A DNA stretch of 64,000 nt from assembly GCA_029964075.1 (NCBI GenBank), contig CM057146.1, positions 10,621,501-10,685,500 of the forward strand, in the 5' to 3' direction. This stretch comes from Patiria pectinifera (Eukaryota > Echinodermata > Asteroidea > Valvatida > Asterinidae). Position 1 is the stretch's first letter. Each line of letters opens with the position of its first letter. The notes below the pieces were generated by a model. That model made no database searches, had not been told where the DNA came from, and saw nothing but the letters and a program-made list of their open reading frames with translations. Positions 31,521 through 42,869 of the stretch are shown here, piece by piece. The position numbers and the translations under genes are program-made.

Positions 31521-34026
31521 TCACCTATTAGGGGTTTTAGGCTGCTGAGCCACAGTCTGTTAAACCCTTGGTTTCGTAAAGAGGGGAGAAATAAAATGGG
31601 TCCTTCAGAGGGCCCAGAACCCATGCACTGAAAGGTGATTGCTGTGTTCATCAACAAGATTATAATTACCCTTCCCCCATGTCAACCAACATTAATAACC
31701 CTCCTCGGTTTATGACATGTTGTCAATGCTAATCACCTTTTAACCATCACACTTTAATATGCAATCATTTACACAATCTGACAACCTCATCTGAAACTGT
31801 AAGCAGTTATGGCTGGTTTCACGACCTTTGATTTTTAAAGTATAACTTGCTGGTGCTGCATTTGTCTTTCCAATTAGTGACTGAATGCCAACTGGATTGT
31901 GTGTTCCTTATTGCCTGCTTGCCTAATTGCCATTTAGCGTTTATTGCCAGCACCTGATTTCGTGGAAGTGCTTGACCAAGATAATAGATGACTGTATTTT
32001 TGACATATTGCTCCTTCGGTATGGCTATGGGGAGTGTCTGCAGTATTTAATTGGATGTCTGGGGAATCATATTTCAGTAACCAGGACCCAAAAATCATAT
32101 CACTGCTAAGCACACAGTTTTTTGCTAACAAGAGCTGCCATCTATTTCATGGAGACCATAAGCAGTATACAGGCACGCTTACCTCAGGGGGGAAAGTTGC
32201 TTAAATTGCTGATGTATCAATAGAAATCTCCGTGCGTGCACAACCGTTAGCACATCCACGCCATGAAATAGTACTTATTGGGTTAGCACAATTTTCTGCT
32301 ATAGTAAGCACAACCTTTCGGCTAACTGTTAAGCAGGGCCGTGAAATTGGCTCCAAAACCCACTTTTATATGGAGCTGCTGATCAGAAATATATTGCCCA
32401 CCAAACTTATGTGCAGAGGGAAATATCAGCGGAAAGCCAGTCAATAGCCTATATACCTTTCGTGACATATTGACCAGTAACCAGTTTTTGTTCAAAAAAT
32501 CTTATATAGTTGTATTGGCACATTTCTGTGTTTATTCTCATAGTTCACAATAGTTCACGATATGCCAGTGCACCAAACTTATATGTGCATGGGGCAATAT
32601 CAGTGGGAATGCCGGTCAATATAAACTTCTATACCTTTTGTGACATATTGACCAGTAACCTGTTTTTGCTGACAAATTCTTCTGCGTACTTGGCACAATT
32701 AGGTGTATATTTTCACAGTTCATATGCTAGTGTACCAAACTTATGTGCAAAAATATAAATGTAAAGCCAGTCAGTGATAAGTTTTATACCTTTTGTGACA
32801 TATTGACCACTAACTTGTTGCTGCTGAACAAATCTTCTGTGTACTTGGCACAAGTTTGTGCCCATTTTCATAGTTCATAATATGCTAGTGCTTTTGAGCA
32901 TTTTGTCACCTTTAAGAAATACTTTTTACTTGGAAATGTCAAATACAGTTTGAGACATGTAGTACATAATAGTCCTGCTGGATTTGAAATTCAACCAATA
33001 AAGAGAAGCAATATATGGAAAATTGTGCTTCTTCATTTTCAGATCCATATGCTGTTAGTTGAACATTTTCAACTTAAACATGTAGAATTCGTTTTTGATA
33101 TGAAATGTAAATGTTACCAGGAAGTCCACACTGTGTGATGTTAATGCCCAATTCTGGGGGAACACAAGACTTGTAAATACACTGTGCATGTTTCTGTTTG
33201 CCTGGTTCTCAAGACAATTCAATCACTCAAGATGTAGGGATTTCAATTTTTTTCTGCGACCCACAACACATTCATTTTCAAAATGATCCAAATTTACATG
33301 TTGAAAACAGAAGTGTAGCACAGCAATGCATTTTTTTAATTTCTTGTTTTCCCATATAGGACATTGGTTTTAAAAACAATATTTTTTTTAAATTTACATG
33401 TAACAAGCAATGTAATAAACACACATTTACCTCATTCTGCTTTTTACTGTTATCTAGTTCTCGAGGTTGCTGGAAAAACATTCATTTTTTTTTGTTGGTT
33501 CCATGTGCTGGTGCTGTACAAAATGTATCCGCAGAATATACTGTATGGAGAATATCTCATGAACTTCAGCATACCATTTCCACCTCAATTCAGATTACGA
33601 CTGCCCAGAAATCATGTTGCCTTGGTGATGCCTGCTCCCATGCGTGTGCACGTCCATTTCAACCATGTGACACATTCCAGTCGATGGGGACGTGATGTAT
33701 GTCTTGCGAGATGCGCACGACAAGTAAAGAAATTCTGTCTCGCCAAGTGACATGAATCGTAATGATGAAGCGGTTATACCCTCCGACATGGCATTTCATC
33801 ACGTCAACAGATTTTTTTTTTTTTGAGTGCACCTATGAATATAGTTGCATCATTTCACACCCTGTATCTTGCAATTCATCAATTTTTCACTCGTGCAAAC
33901 ATCCTTCCGTGTTTCGCTGACAACTTGCCGGGGAGGAGCTGGCAACTTTGCGTGCGAGCAAGACGCTCGCTTGAATGCATCCAATAAATTTCTTGCGTTT
34001 CAACATTGATCACCCTCTTTTCCTTT
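31521..34026. other. Noncoding; 3' flank of the minus-strand gene
   Basis: Immediately below 34027 lies the 3' UTR of the minus-strand gene. A minus ATTAAA at about 33336 is a possible distal poly(A) signal. 32460-32880 has three or four loosely repeated blocks around TTTTGTGACATATTGACC. The region 33364-33750 (+) is open in two frames at once (128 and 67 codons), so no coding call is made. Confidence 0.35.
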
Positions 34027-34231
34027 TCATTTATCCGTCTTTTTCCCGGAGAGCTTCTTCTTGGCGCTAGTAAGTTCCACGTTTTGGGGTTTGAGCAACA
34101 GGTCCTGCTGGTGTCTATTATTTTTGGTGTGGCCTCCCTTGGGGGCCTTAGTCCGTTGACCTTTGACATGCTGGTTTGACCCCTGCTTGCTGGTGTTGTC
34201 GTTTGTGGCAGATCGGTGCTCAACTCGCTCG
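34027..34231 (-). CDS. C-terminal exon, lysine-rich tail (last exon of two visible)
   Basis: On the minus strand the acceptor TTTTTAATTGGCAG precedes a 205-nt exon: 1 nt completing a codon, 67 codons and TGA. The tail is basic and disordered (ERVEHRSATNDNTSKQ ... KKKLSGKKTDK). The single leading C joins the GA left by the upstream exon (36081-36393) to give a GAC Asp codon, so phase is kept across the 1849-bp intron. Other open frames here are shadows. The Lys/Gly ending may act in nuclear localisation or nucleic-acid binding, but that is inference. Confidence 0.6.
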
Positions 34232-34885
34232 CTGCCAATTAAAAACAATGCAAGGGAGTGCAAGTTTCTGATATGTGATTCAATTAAAACAATCCACAAA
34301 TTAGTCACATTCAGCCTGGTGTTTTCGAGTCCTTTTCTGAGTCCCTAGGCACACTGGAATATAAGATGACAGAGAAGGAATCCAGCAAGTCAGCACTTGA
34401 CTGATTACATGTACAATGTACGTTGCAAAGGAGTTCGAGTTACTGAACACATAGCCCCATATGTCTCAAATAGTGGACTTCTCGTTATTTTGAGCCACAC
34501 AACGGGGCAAGCTAAAATTCCTGAAATTTTTCGTGTGTTTTCTGAATAGACTGGTTTTTTCACTCGATGTGCAATATGGAAGATACTCACCTGATTAATA
34601 ACCAGGTAATCGAATAACGTATCTCTGGATGTCATTTGTCATTTTCAGGGGAAATTTGAACTTGAGTTTGCCCAAAATGACTGCAAGATTTTCTTGAGGT
34701 CATAGGTCATGGGTCATGCACGTTTGAAGTTTTCATTTTCCTTGGATATTAACCAGGTTAGTAGCTTCCATTGCGGATATCAAATGGGGAAAAAATAGGC
34801 TAGATTTCAAAGTCAGGAGACACAACTTTTCAGAAAAATGTAGCTTGCATTGCTGTCCGTATACTATAGGCCTCAAAAATCAGAG

Positions 34886-35195
34886 GAATGGGCCTTATTC
34901 ATGAGTCGGCCATGTTGAATTGAAAGTGAGAAAAAATCAAAATCTTCATTTTTGGAACTTGCGATGAGAAATGAAAGCAAGTACATTACTAAATAATTCA
35001 AGTCTGCTCAACTGAATAATTTAAAATTTGTAATTAAACATTCGGTAATGTTTAAAAAAAAAAATTCAAAAAAAAAATGAAAGTAAAATAAGGCTGCATA
35101 AATAGTCTGGCGCCATCCCATTCAACAGTTAACAATTTATGAAATACATTCAGGGAACCCGACAAAAATGGCTGCCTCGTGAATAAGGTCCATTC
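34886..35195. mobile_element. MITE with TTATTCACGAG termini, copy 2, intronic
   Basis: A 310-bp copy of the family at 13483-13788: GAATGGGCCTTATTCATGAG at the left and the inverse of GAATGGACCTTATTCACGAG at the right. It lies inside the intron of the minus-strand gene, which is compatible with normal splicing. Confidence 0.8.
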
Positions 35196-36080
35196 AAGTA
35201 TTTGAGGCACATTTATGGGGCTCGAGTTTATAAGTCACTGAATGCGCAGCCTGCTGCATGGAGGCCTATATACGAAAAATGTACAAATGCTTCAACAAGC
35301 ACATTTGAGTTGGAGTCTTCAGTTTGCACAGTACTTATTCAGTGTACCTTTTTACCCAAATGCTCAGATAAAACCCATTATTTATTTTTGTACAATGTGG
35401 ACTCATCAATTTCCAATTTCCAATTTGCTGGCATTGCACAAAGTGAGCACAAAGTTGTTATGTTTATAAAAGAGAAATACTCGATGAAAAAAATTTGATT
35501 AAGGTAAAACGCAGGTGTACTTTTCTTTTATATTTTATGAAAAATACCCTTGAAAGATACATTTGCCAGTTGTCAAGGCTGTTTCTATGGAATTCGGAAA
35601 CGGCACCTGCCCTCACAAACTCCATTTAATTTTTACGTACATTTACAGAACAGCTCTTTATGTATGAGACATTGATACAGACTGTAATTGGCCTCGACCA
35701 GCCAGCGTACTTTTTGTGTTACATATGTATCGCAAACCTTGGAAAGGTTTTAATTAATGAAATAAATGGGGCTTAAGCGTTTTCGTTCACAGTGGTTGAA
35801 AGCTTTCGTTGTCGCTCATACAATAATTACCCACAAGACTTTGCGAAAAAAAATATGCAAATCAACGCGTTGTCGAAGACTGGCCAATGGGAAACGAGTG
35901 TTTGTTAAAAATGGCGGGAAAAGTTTGAATGCTGAAAGTCAAGGAAGTTGTTCGGTTGTAGTAGTGTGAACGTACGTGTTGGATTCACAGGAAAGACTGC
36001 CAATACACATGTGCATGTGAGTCGCAACAAAGTTCGCCATTATAGACTTGTGAGATTTGAAAACAATGAAATGAACTTAC

Positions 36081-36393
36081 TCGTCGACGTCGTCGAACAC
36101 CACACCACACGAAGGACAGGCCGGACTGTGGTTTATCTTACAACACAAGAGTCCAGAGGTACGGTTTCCGTTGACGATACCGGACCGGCAGACGGGGCAG
36201 AGTCCGCCGGCCACGGGACGGTCCGTGCACAGGCCCAGCGCGCTGGGAGCCACGATGGCGGCCGGGGCGGTGAAGGAACGCATGATGGTCGGGGCGTAGG
36301 TGGGTCGGTGCTGGGAATGACAGCGACCGTCGCATGGTAGACCCAGGCGGGAGTCCCTCTGGGCCCGGTCCAGCTGGTTCAGGTAAGGGGTCC
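36081..36393 (-). CDS. Internal exon encoding a cysteine-rich, probably zinc-binding segment
   Basis: The exon is 313 nt on the minus strand, bounded by acceptor CTTCCGACACACAG and donor GTAAGTTCAT. It has 2 leading nt, 103 codons and 2 trailing nt. Residues run TPYLNQLDRAQRDSRLGLPC at the start. They include C20xxxC24, C55, C65xxC68, C83C84 and C92xxC95, and end CGVVFDDVD. The two CxxC pairs 23 residues apart suggest a zinc ribbon or knuckle. The exon is CpG-rich, unlike its flanks, and phase matches the exon at 34027-34231. The preceding exon (phase 1) is not identified. I do not recognise the family. Confidence 0.65.
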
Positions 36394-36473
36394 CTGTGTG
36401 TCGGAAGACAGTAAAAGTTTTGCATTTCGTACTTTTTTCTTAGGCAGGGTACGCCACGTTTACGGGTCTAATG

Positions 36474-37137
36474 CAGGGTGCCCCCCCCCCAAAGTTGTGG
36501 CAAGCAGATATCCTTTAATTTCTCAAAAATTACTTAACAATGAGTATTTCATCGTAATGGAGCATATTTATTATACTCCTGTGTATAAAAATGCCATGGA
36601 ACTCCGTTCGTGCAAACCAGAGCTCCTACAGATTGTAAAAGGCTATGAGTTTTTCATCCATTCCAATGTGATATTAGTGCATTAGATTGTCATGGTCCTT
36701 TTCATTAAAAACTGAAGTGTTGAATCCAACACTTGCATGAGTTCGGTTATTGACAACACTTTCAAGTGTTGAAACCAGCATTTTAAATGTTAAATCCAAC
36801 GCTTAAACAGTTAACTCAACATTTTAAATGTTGATTCAACACTTTCAAAGTTAACACTTTGGCAAATGTTGAATTAACACTTAAATTGGATTGAACATTT
36901 AAAATGCTGGATGCAACACTTTCAGAGTTTGGTCACTCACACGTCGGTTTTTAGACTGACATAGTGATCTAAATTTAGTTAACTGTGTAAATCCCATCCA
37001 AAAAGTGGGTGGAACCCCAAAGCCTGGGTTAGATATCTGGTTTCCATGAACGGATTTCCATGGCATTTTTATTGAATATACACAAGAGTACAAATTAAAG
37101 GATATCTGCTTGCACAACTGTTTTTGGGGACACCCTG
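36474..37137. mobile_element. Inverted-repeat element with CAGGGTG termini, copy 1
   Basis: A 664-bp element. The roughly 50-bp terminal repeats start CAGGGTGCCCCCC and CAGGGTGTCCCC (inverse) and both run into AAGCAGATATCCTTTAATTT. A second copy is at about 41506-42105. CAGGG ends suggest hAT, but the flanking bases do not duplicate. It lies just upstream of the exon at 36081-36393 in that gene's sense. Confidence 0.75.
36716..36925. repeat. Self-complementary AACACTT repeat block
   Basis: Many alternating direct and inverted copies of TGTTGAAT, CAACACTT and ATTTTAAATGTT, including the hairpin AAGTGTTGAATCCAACACTT. It forms the core of the element at 36474-37137. Confidence 0.7.
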
Positions 37138-37149
37138 TAGTTTCTTGGG

Positions 37150-39050
37150 TTAGATCGTGCAAACATTCGTTTGGAGTCAAAAGCAAACCTCATTCGGTTG
37201 CACATTGATTTAAATCTGTATAGTATGCACCATCTGAAATGCATCAAAGCAAAAGGTGTAGCTCTTTATTATGTAAGAGCTCAAATTGAAACTAAATCCA
37301 CCTTTGGTTTTGGTTTTTCCTTTCTTAGGCCTTGTTATGGGTTTATGTTGAATCCGTAGTGGTATTAATTTGTTGGTTTGACCGCACGATACACTTGTAT
37401 GTAGGCCCTAAGTGCAAACAACTTTCATAATGAAGATATTATTATTACACAATAAACTTAAATCTCGAATTAATTCTCAGTTATTTGGTATTCAAAAACA
37501 TGACTTTCTATACTTTTTTCTCCATGGTATATCTCGGGTATTGTACTTTTGCATCTCGATGGTTTATTCTCCAAACATGACATTTGTTTAATTCACCACT
37601 TATTGCACCACTTGTGTCACGTTTAATACCTTCATTCAGCGGAGTTGGGGAGAAATACATAGGCCTAAGGTGGTGGTGGTATGGCCTCACACAATTGACC
37701 CCACCCGTACCCCCAAGAAAAGGGGAAAAGGGAGAGAGTTTTATGGGGTCTTTTGTAACCCTGCCTTAATGACAAGTTCTCATACGGTAGAAGGTGAAGG
37801 CCTATTGCCTTTCCCAAATGAATGCTCAAACAGTGGACTTGTATAACGCCCGCAGACAAACCGAGATCGGTGATATTCTCCCGGTTTGAAAATAGCTGGC
37901 AACATCGAAATGTCACGTCGTGAAACTAATTGAGCGCTTTGTGCGCCTGCCGTATAATGACCGTTTGCGCTCCGTTAATAATGGCCATAACCATAAAGCA
38001 TGTGCTTGTGCTTCGGGCCTTCGTACAATAAATTGAACGCAGGGGACGCCATACAAATCACAAGGGGTTATTTCATCGTTCCATTTGGTGGATATCAAAA
38101 TATCAAATGGTACGGTAGTACATTGTAGAATATTTTAAACCCCTTGTCTTGAATTGTATTTAGCACTGTCCTTTTTGTGTTAGAGGTATACATTATTATC
38201 AAACAAATTGGTTAAAAACATATTTGCATGGTCCGTGTTATCGTGTCATTTTGTATTTTATGTGTATATTTTTTTTTATCACCTAGGCCCATCTAGCCAT
38301 ATAAGTTTCCTCTGTTAATTTATTTAGATCAGAGAAATGCCCATTTTGTCAACCTCGTTCCTAGACCTCGCCTGCATGCTTCATTTTAAACTCGAGCTTC
38401 TTAGTAGACCAGGACTCTGGGAGGGTAATTAACGCCCCAAAACTGACGAATACTGTCATAACGTGGAATGGGTTTATATTGCGCATAGGGTGTGATTATC
38501 GATCCGCAACTTGGAAAAAAAATCCCCCACCCCCAATCTGACGTCACAAGGAATGTGCCCTTTACACCACATTCAAAGATAAAGAGTATTGTAAAGGCAC
38601 CCGACTATTCCGCACCTAAATTATAATACCGACGATTTTTGGACGTTAACAAATTAATGATCCAAAGTCATGGGCGAGAGAGCAGCTATAGAGTGTCCCA
38701 GTACTGCTCGACGCCACAGAGACAAGGTTGCACCTTCACCATTTTCGACGCCATGACATTCGTTGTCCAATTTACAGTCCAAATGGCCGACTTTGGGAAA
38801 CGCGGCAAGATCAAGGCCGATCGATTCGACGCATTACCGCAGTCAGCCATCCTTGGCCGCTAAAACTCATCCAGTAATCGTGACAAATTGGAATGGAATT
38901 CGAAAGGTTACCGCGGGAGGGAAGTCGGTTTTGTAAAGGTCACCCTGGCGTTTGAGGGGAAAAAGACAAGGTTGCAGGTCTGTAAATGCAGACAAGCATG
39001 CAGGTTAGCCTCGATCATCAATGGTATAAAATTAAAGCACCAGTCAACAG
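37150..39050. other. Noncoding, two possibly conserved blocks
   Basis: 37920-38060 (GTTAATAATGGCCATAACC and neighbours) and 38640-38880 (GGAAACGCGGCAAGATCAAG) are less AT-rich and open in frames on both strands. They may be conserved noncoding elements or missed exons. No splice pair was convincing. Confidence 0.3.
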
Positions 39051-39058
39051 GAATGGAG

Positions 39059-39576
39059 GGTGACTGCTCTATGTTCCGACACCCAGGCGCGGTTCTACGG
39101 GCTAGGGGCTGTAGCCCCCCAAAATTTTGTCTAGCCCCCCCAAAATAAATATCGTAAAAAAAAAATTGCGTTAGCAAAAAGAATGATTGTGATGTACATG
39201 CGAACGGTCTCCCCCTAAAGAAGAAATAGCCGTGACAAGGGTGCATTAGTTAATATAGTGTGAATGATTTTAGGATTTCATTGGCGCTCCCCATTGAAAA
39301 TCTGGCATGAGCCCCCACACACACACACACACACCTATTGATTTTCGGAGGCCTAAGTGTCTGGAAAAAATAACCGGTGTACATTTCAGCACGCCTCCCT
39401 GAAAAATTTCTGGATCCACCGTGCTAGCCCCCCCAAACTATTGGTTCTAGAACCGCGCCTGCCGACACCCCTATGTTCCGACAACCTAGATTGTGTTACT
39501 CCCGGTTAGGGTTAGGGTTAGGGTTAGGAATATGTGCAGTCGGAACATAGGGGTGTCGGAACATAGAGGTGTAACC
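39059..39576. mobile_element. J element copy 3 with telomeric core and nested hAT
   Basis: Bounded by GGTGACTGCTCTATG and AGGTGTAACC, with exact 8-bp duplications GAATGGAG (39051-39058 and 39577-39584). The arms are built from CTATGTTCCGACACCC. The core holds about four TTAGGG repeats (39504-39528). Without the nested hAT (39084-39461) and its duplication it is only 132 bp. There is no coding capacity, and the transposase superfamily is unknown to me. Confidence 0.85.
39084..39461. mobile_element. hAT-type MITE (D family) nested in a J element
   Basis: A 378-bp element from CAGGCGCGGTTCTACGGG to the inverse GTTCTAGAACCGCGCCTG. Exact 8-bp duplications CCGACACC lie at 39076-39083 and 39462-39469. 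It is the reverse orientation of the 20950-21328 copy. Confidence 0.92.
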
Positions 39577-39769
39577 GAATGGAGTATAAGCAAAGTCTAT
39601 GACGAGGCAATATTATGGCCCATAAGGTCGGCTGCGTTTATTTTTTGGTGTCAGTGGCATGGAACGACAGAACATTTCTATTCCCCCAGCTGGATTGAAG
39701 GTAGTCTGAGTATCACCCGTTATCCACAGAGCCCAGTCTCCTGTATGCTTTCGCCATGGTCTATTACAT

Positions 39770-39960
39770 AGACTAGATGGGAGGCGTGTTCATCGCAGTT
39801 TTTGGTATACATGTACTCCTGGGTGGAGAGAGAGCCAATCATGGGGTTGAAGTGGCTTGTCCGAAGCCAACTATGGCCATGCCAGCAGCTGGATTCGAAC
39901 CCCTGACTTTCTGATCAAGATTCACGAAGCCTAACCACTAGAGGCACATTCCCCCGGAGG
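39770..39960 (-). repeat. tRNA-derived SINE, minus strand
   Basis: The minus strand shows GCCTCTAGTGGTTAGGCTTC (A-box region) and GGGGTTCGAATCCAGCTGCT (B-box). The body has AAGCCACTTCAACCCC and CTCTCCACCCAGGAGTA. Same family as 15735 and 20890. Confidence 0.75.
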
Positions 39961-39969
39961 GGAATTTAG

Positions 39970-41320
39970 CATAGTAAGAAATTATTATTTTTTTGTCGTG
40001 GTTTGACCATGAATAGTTCCGCCTGTGGATTTTGATGTGAATCCGTTTCAAGACAGGTCACACAATCGCAACACTTAAAATGTGATGAAACAAGTGTTCT
40101 TGCTTTATGTTGGCATCATAATGCCTCTCTCTCTGCCATTTTATCTCGGAGCGACTTCGATCCCACATTCACATTTCACTACATGTACGTGCATGTATTT
40201 CAAGTAAAACATAAATGACCAAATTTGGGTCATATAGTGCAATGTGTCTCGTGCCATTCATAGTTTAATGTAATACTCATGCGAGTTTCGTTCGTGTATC
40301 AAATTTAAACTAGGGCGGTTCGTATCCGTTTTCATTATGGAAAGGCATGAATTCATTAGCCCGCGGGAAAGCAGAAAGTACACTGACTCATCGAGAAAGT
40401 AATTGACCGAGATGCTCTGGTTTTTATTATGGTTTGTTGGTTTTTATGTTGCTTTGTTTTCCTTTTTTTGCCATTAGTTTAATAAAAAGGTAATAGCTGC
40501 TGAAACTACATGCTTACCGTCCAGAGTGATTTGAACTATACAGTTCGTTAAAGGCCTGAAGCATCCAAGAAAGGGCGGATTCAGGATTTTCCAAGGTGGT
40601 GGCCGTTGGAGTCAACGCATAAAAAGACACCCCCCCCCCCAAACAAACAAAAAGTCTTAAGGAATGGCTCAGGATTTGCAATATTAAGTGATGTTGTTAA
40701 TATTATTCAGGGAACTTATCATAGGGAAATTTTGAATATTTCCATTTTGTTAATAAGTAACAGTTGTCAGTCGGAAGGGGTAGGGGTGCCACCCCAACCA
40801 CCCCTTCCCTTGAAGCTTTGTCTTGAAGTTTAAAAATCAGCCATCTTTTGAGTAGGCCTATGTAAAAAAATAAATCATTCAATCACGCTATATATACTTT
40901 CCGAAATCTATGACTTTGTGAACAAGATATACATTGGATTAATTTAATCACTAATACATATTTTGTTGAAGTTGGATAAGATGTGTGTAACATACTCAAT
41001 GAATGTTTACGTGGGTGTGGTGATTTTCTTTTTTAATTTCCCCGGTTTTCTAAATTATATATATTTTTTTTAAATGCACATGGATATTTTCGTCCTATTT
41101 TTTTTTTTAGAAATCTGATCACGTTCCCTTTTTCAAGCTTTTTTCTCCGCCTTTATATACGTTAAATTATTCACCTAGTCATAAAGTAAAGATAGTGCTT
41201 TCAATCTCAAGTCAACTCAGTGGAATTAAGTAGCACTGCTAATGCAGGTAAAGTAGAGGCAAGGGCATGATAAGCTTTCGTAGCGAAAACCATTACGAGA
41301 TCAGTTGCAAGTTTTAACCT
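39970..41320. other. Noncoding stretch
   Basis: AT-rich. A GGGCGGATTCAGGATTTT motif near 40574 resembles a solitary hAT terminus. No gene is supported. Confidence 0.4.
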
Positions 41321-41339
41321 TTGAGTGAGTCGTTAAAGT

Positions 41340-41505
41340 GTTACATCCATTCTACCTATATCTGCCTGACTAAACACGGACGGATGTACAGCGTCGTTAT
41401 CGAACTCGGTGGCATTTTCAAAATTGCCACTCCACTTCACCGCGACCTTTTCGCTGGCAATCTATCGCTGTACGTGGGGGTCGCTAATGTTGCCCGTGCC
41501 CCGCG
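41340..41505 (+). pseudogene. Possible exon fragment cut by a transposon
   Basis: The plus frame (KCYIHSTYICLTKHGRMYSV ... LYVGVANVARAPRSG) has protein-like codon choice, while other frames contain stops. It runs straight into the left end of the CAGGGTG-type element at about 41506, with no donor before the junction. No good acceptor precedes it. It could be a relic or noncoding. Confidence 0.2.
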
Positions 41506-42105
41506 CAGTGGTGCCCCCCCCCCCCCCAAAAAAAATTGCAAGCAGATATGCTTTAATTTCTCAATTGCCTAACCCTAAAAGGGCTGGGGCGGAATCCGCC
41601 CCCCCCCCTCAACTTTTTCCGCGACAGCCTTAAAAATGTCGCGACCCGAGCTGTTACGACTTTTTAGCCTGGAGCCTTGCGCATGTTTTGATACCAAAAA
41701 CATAAAAATCAGACCACGGGTTGCCGCATAGCGAAAAAATTCCGGCGGTACGCGCCGTGTAAACTGAATTTTCCCATATACGTCGTGTACACAGAGCAGA
41801 ATAACCATTCGTACATATGTATAATTAATTTGCCATAATTCCAAAACCCTTTGACTTATAGTCATGAAATTTCTTGGGTATGTTTATGATGAGTTGCTCT
41901 ATGCATGTACCGAGTTTCAAAATTGTTCGTCACTCGATGGCCGAGATCTTTAGGGGGCGGAATCCGCCCCCCCCCCCCCTTTTCACTGATTATACACAAG
42001 AGTATGATTAATATGATCCATATCAAGATGAAATACTCATGTTAAGTATAGTTGTTGAGAAATTAAAGGATGTCTGCTCGCACAACTTTTGGGGGACACA
42101 TGTAC
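41506..42105. mobile_element. Inverted-repeat element, copy 2 of the 36474 family
   Basis: Starts GTGGTGCCCCCCC and continues GCAAGCAGATATGCTTTAAT. It ends with the inverse of GTGTCCCCCAAAAGTTGTGC. Two palindromes of GGGGCGGAATCCGCCCC type lie at 41586-41602 and 41953-41971. G/C runs make exact borders uncertain. Confidence 0.65.
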
Positions 42106-42109
42106 ATCA

Positions 42110-42710
42110 AATTTTGCAATCAGGACATGGTAACTAGTGATACATGCAAAGGGCGCACCTGAAGAACGAGAGAGAGCTAACGATGCCAAAAGGGGTCCTT
42201 CATGTGTTATCAACAACTTCTCAATAATATGGAGAAAAGCACTTGAGAAATGGTTGCCACCTGCACATCGTGAAGGAAATTAAAAGCGACAAGAGATGCT
42301 GAATTTATGGGATATGTCTGTTGCCTTGCTCTATGATGTCTATAACTGTATTTTTTATAAGTGCAAATTTGGAGGAGAAAAATTGAATCTTGAACAATAC
42401 TTCAGTCTCCATCCCACCGGAACATTGAATGGCCTCCGATGCAAAGTCGTATCAAGACTCAATCACGAGTCAGTTATGCGAGTCACAGTTCATTTGAAAA
42501 AAAAACTTGTCACCTCACTAAAGACTGAATGACTTGTGACCGACTTGACTTGTGATGGCTTGACTTCACAAGTCTGCCCTGAAGTCTTAATTATCTGGGA
42601 GAGGCAAAAACTCAACAGCTTGTCAGAAACTAAGATGAGGACTTACATGCGATCAGTAGCATGTATGAATTATTAACAATTTTTTAGTATTTACTGCAGT
42701 ATTTGAAAGG
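42110..42710. other. Noncoding stretch
   Basis: No gene recognised. 42535-42580 carries GACTTGTGATGG-like motifs related to the minisatellite at 16560-18030. Confidence 0.35.
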
Positions 42711-42711
42711 G

Positions 42712-42867
42712 TGCATACCTTTGTTCCCCAATACCTATATTATGTTCCCCAATACCTATATTCCCCAACCCTAACCCTAACCCAGATTATATAACCCTAA
42801 CCCTAAGGATTTTGGGGAACATTGGTATTGGGGAACATAGGTATTGGGGAATATCGGGTGGACTCCA
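42712..42867. mobile_element. J-like inverted-repeat element with telomeric core
   Basis: Arms of repeated TGTTCCCCAATACCTATA and its inverse flank two blocks of CCCTAACCCTAA. The architecture matches the J element at 39059 but with a different arm sequence. The flanks ATTTGAAA and ATTTAAGA agree at 6 of 8 bases, a weak duplication. Confidence 0.6.
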
Positions 42868-42869
42868 TT

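Noticed and set aside
33364..33750. 128-codon plus-strand ORF with a plausible acceptor at 33534
   Set aside because: A second frame in the same interval is equally protein-like, and the region should be 3' UTR of the minus gene. It could not be decided.
35948..36340. 130-codon plus-strand ORF
   Set aside because: It is antisense to the better-supported minus exon, has odd composition, and no plus-strand splice sites fit it.
39504..39528. Interstitial telomere as evidence of chromosome fusion
   Set aside because: The hexamers lie inside a bounded repeat element with an 8-bp target duplication, so transposition explains them.
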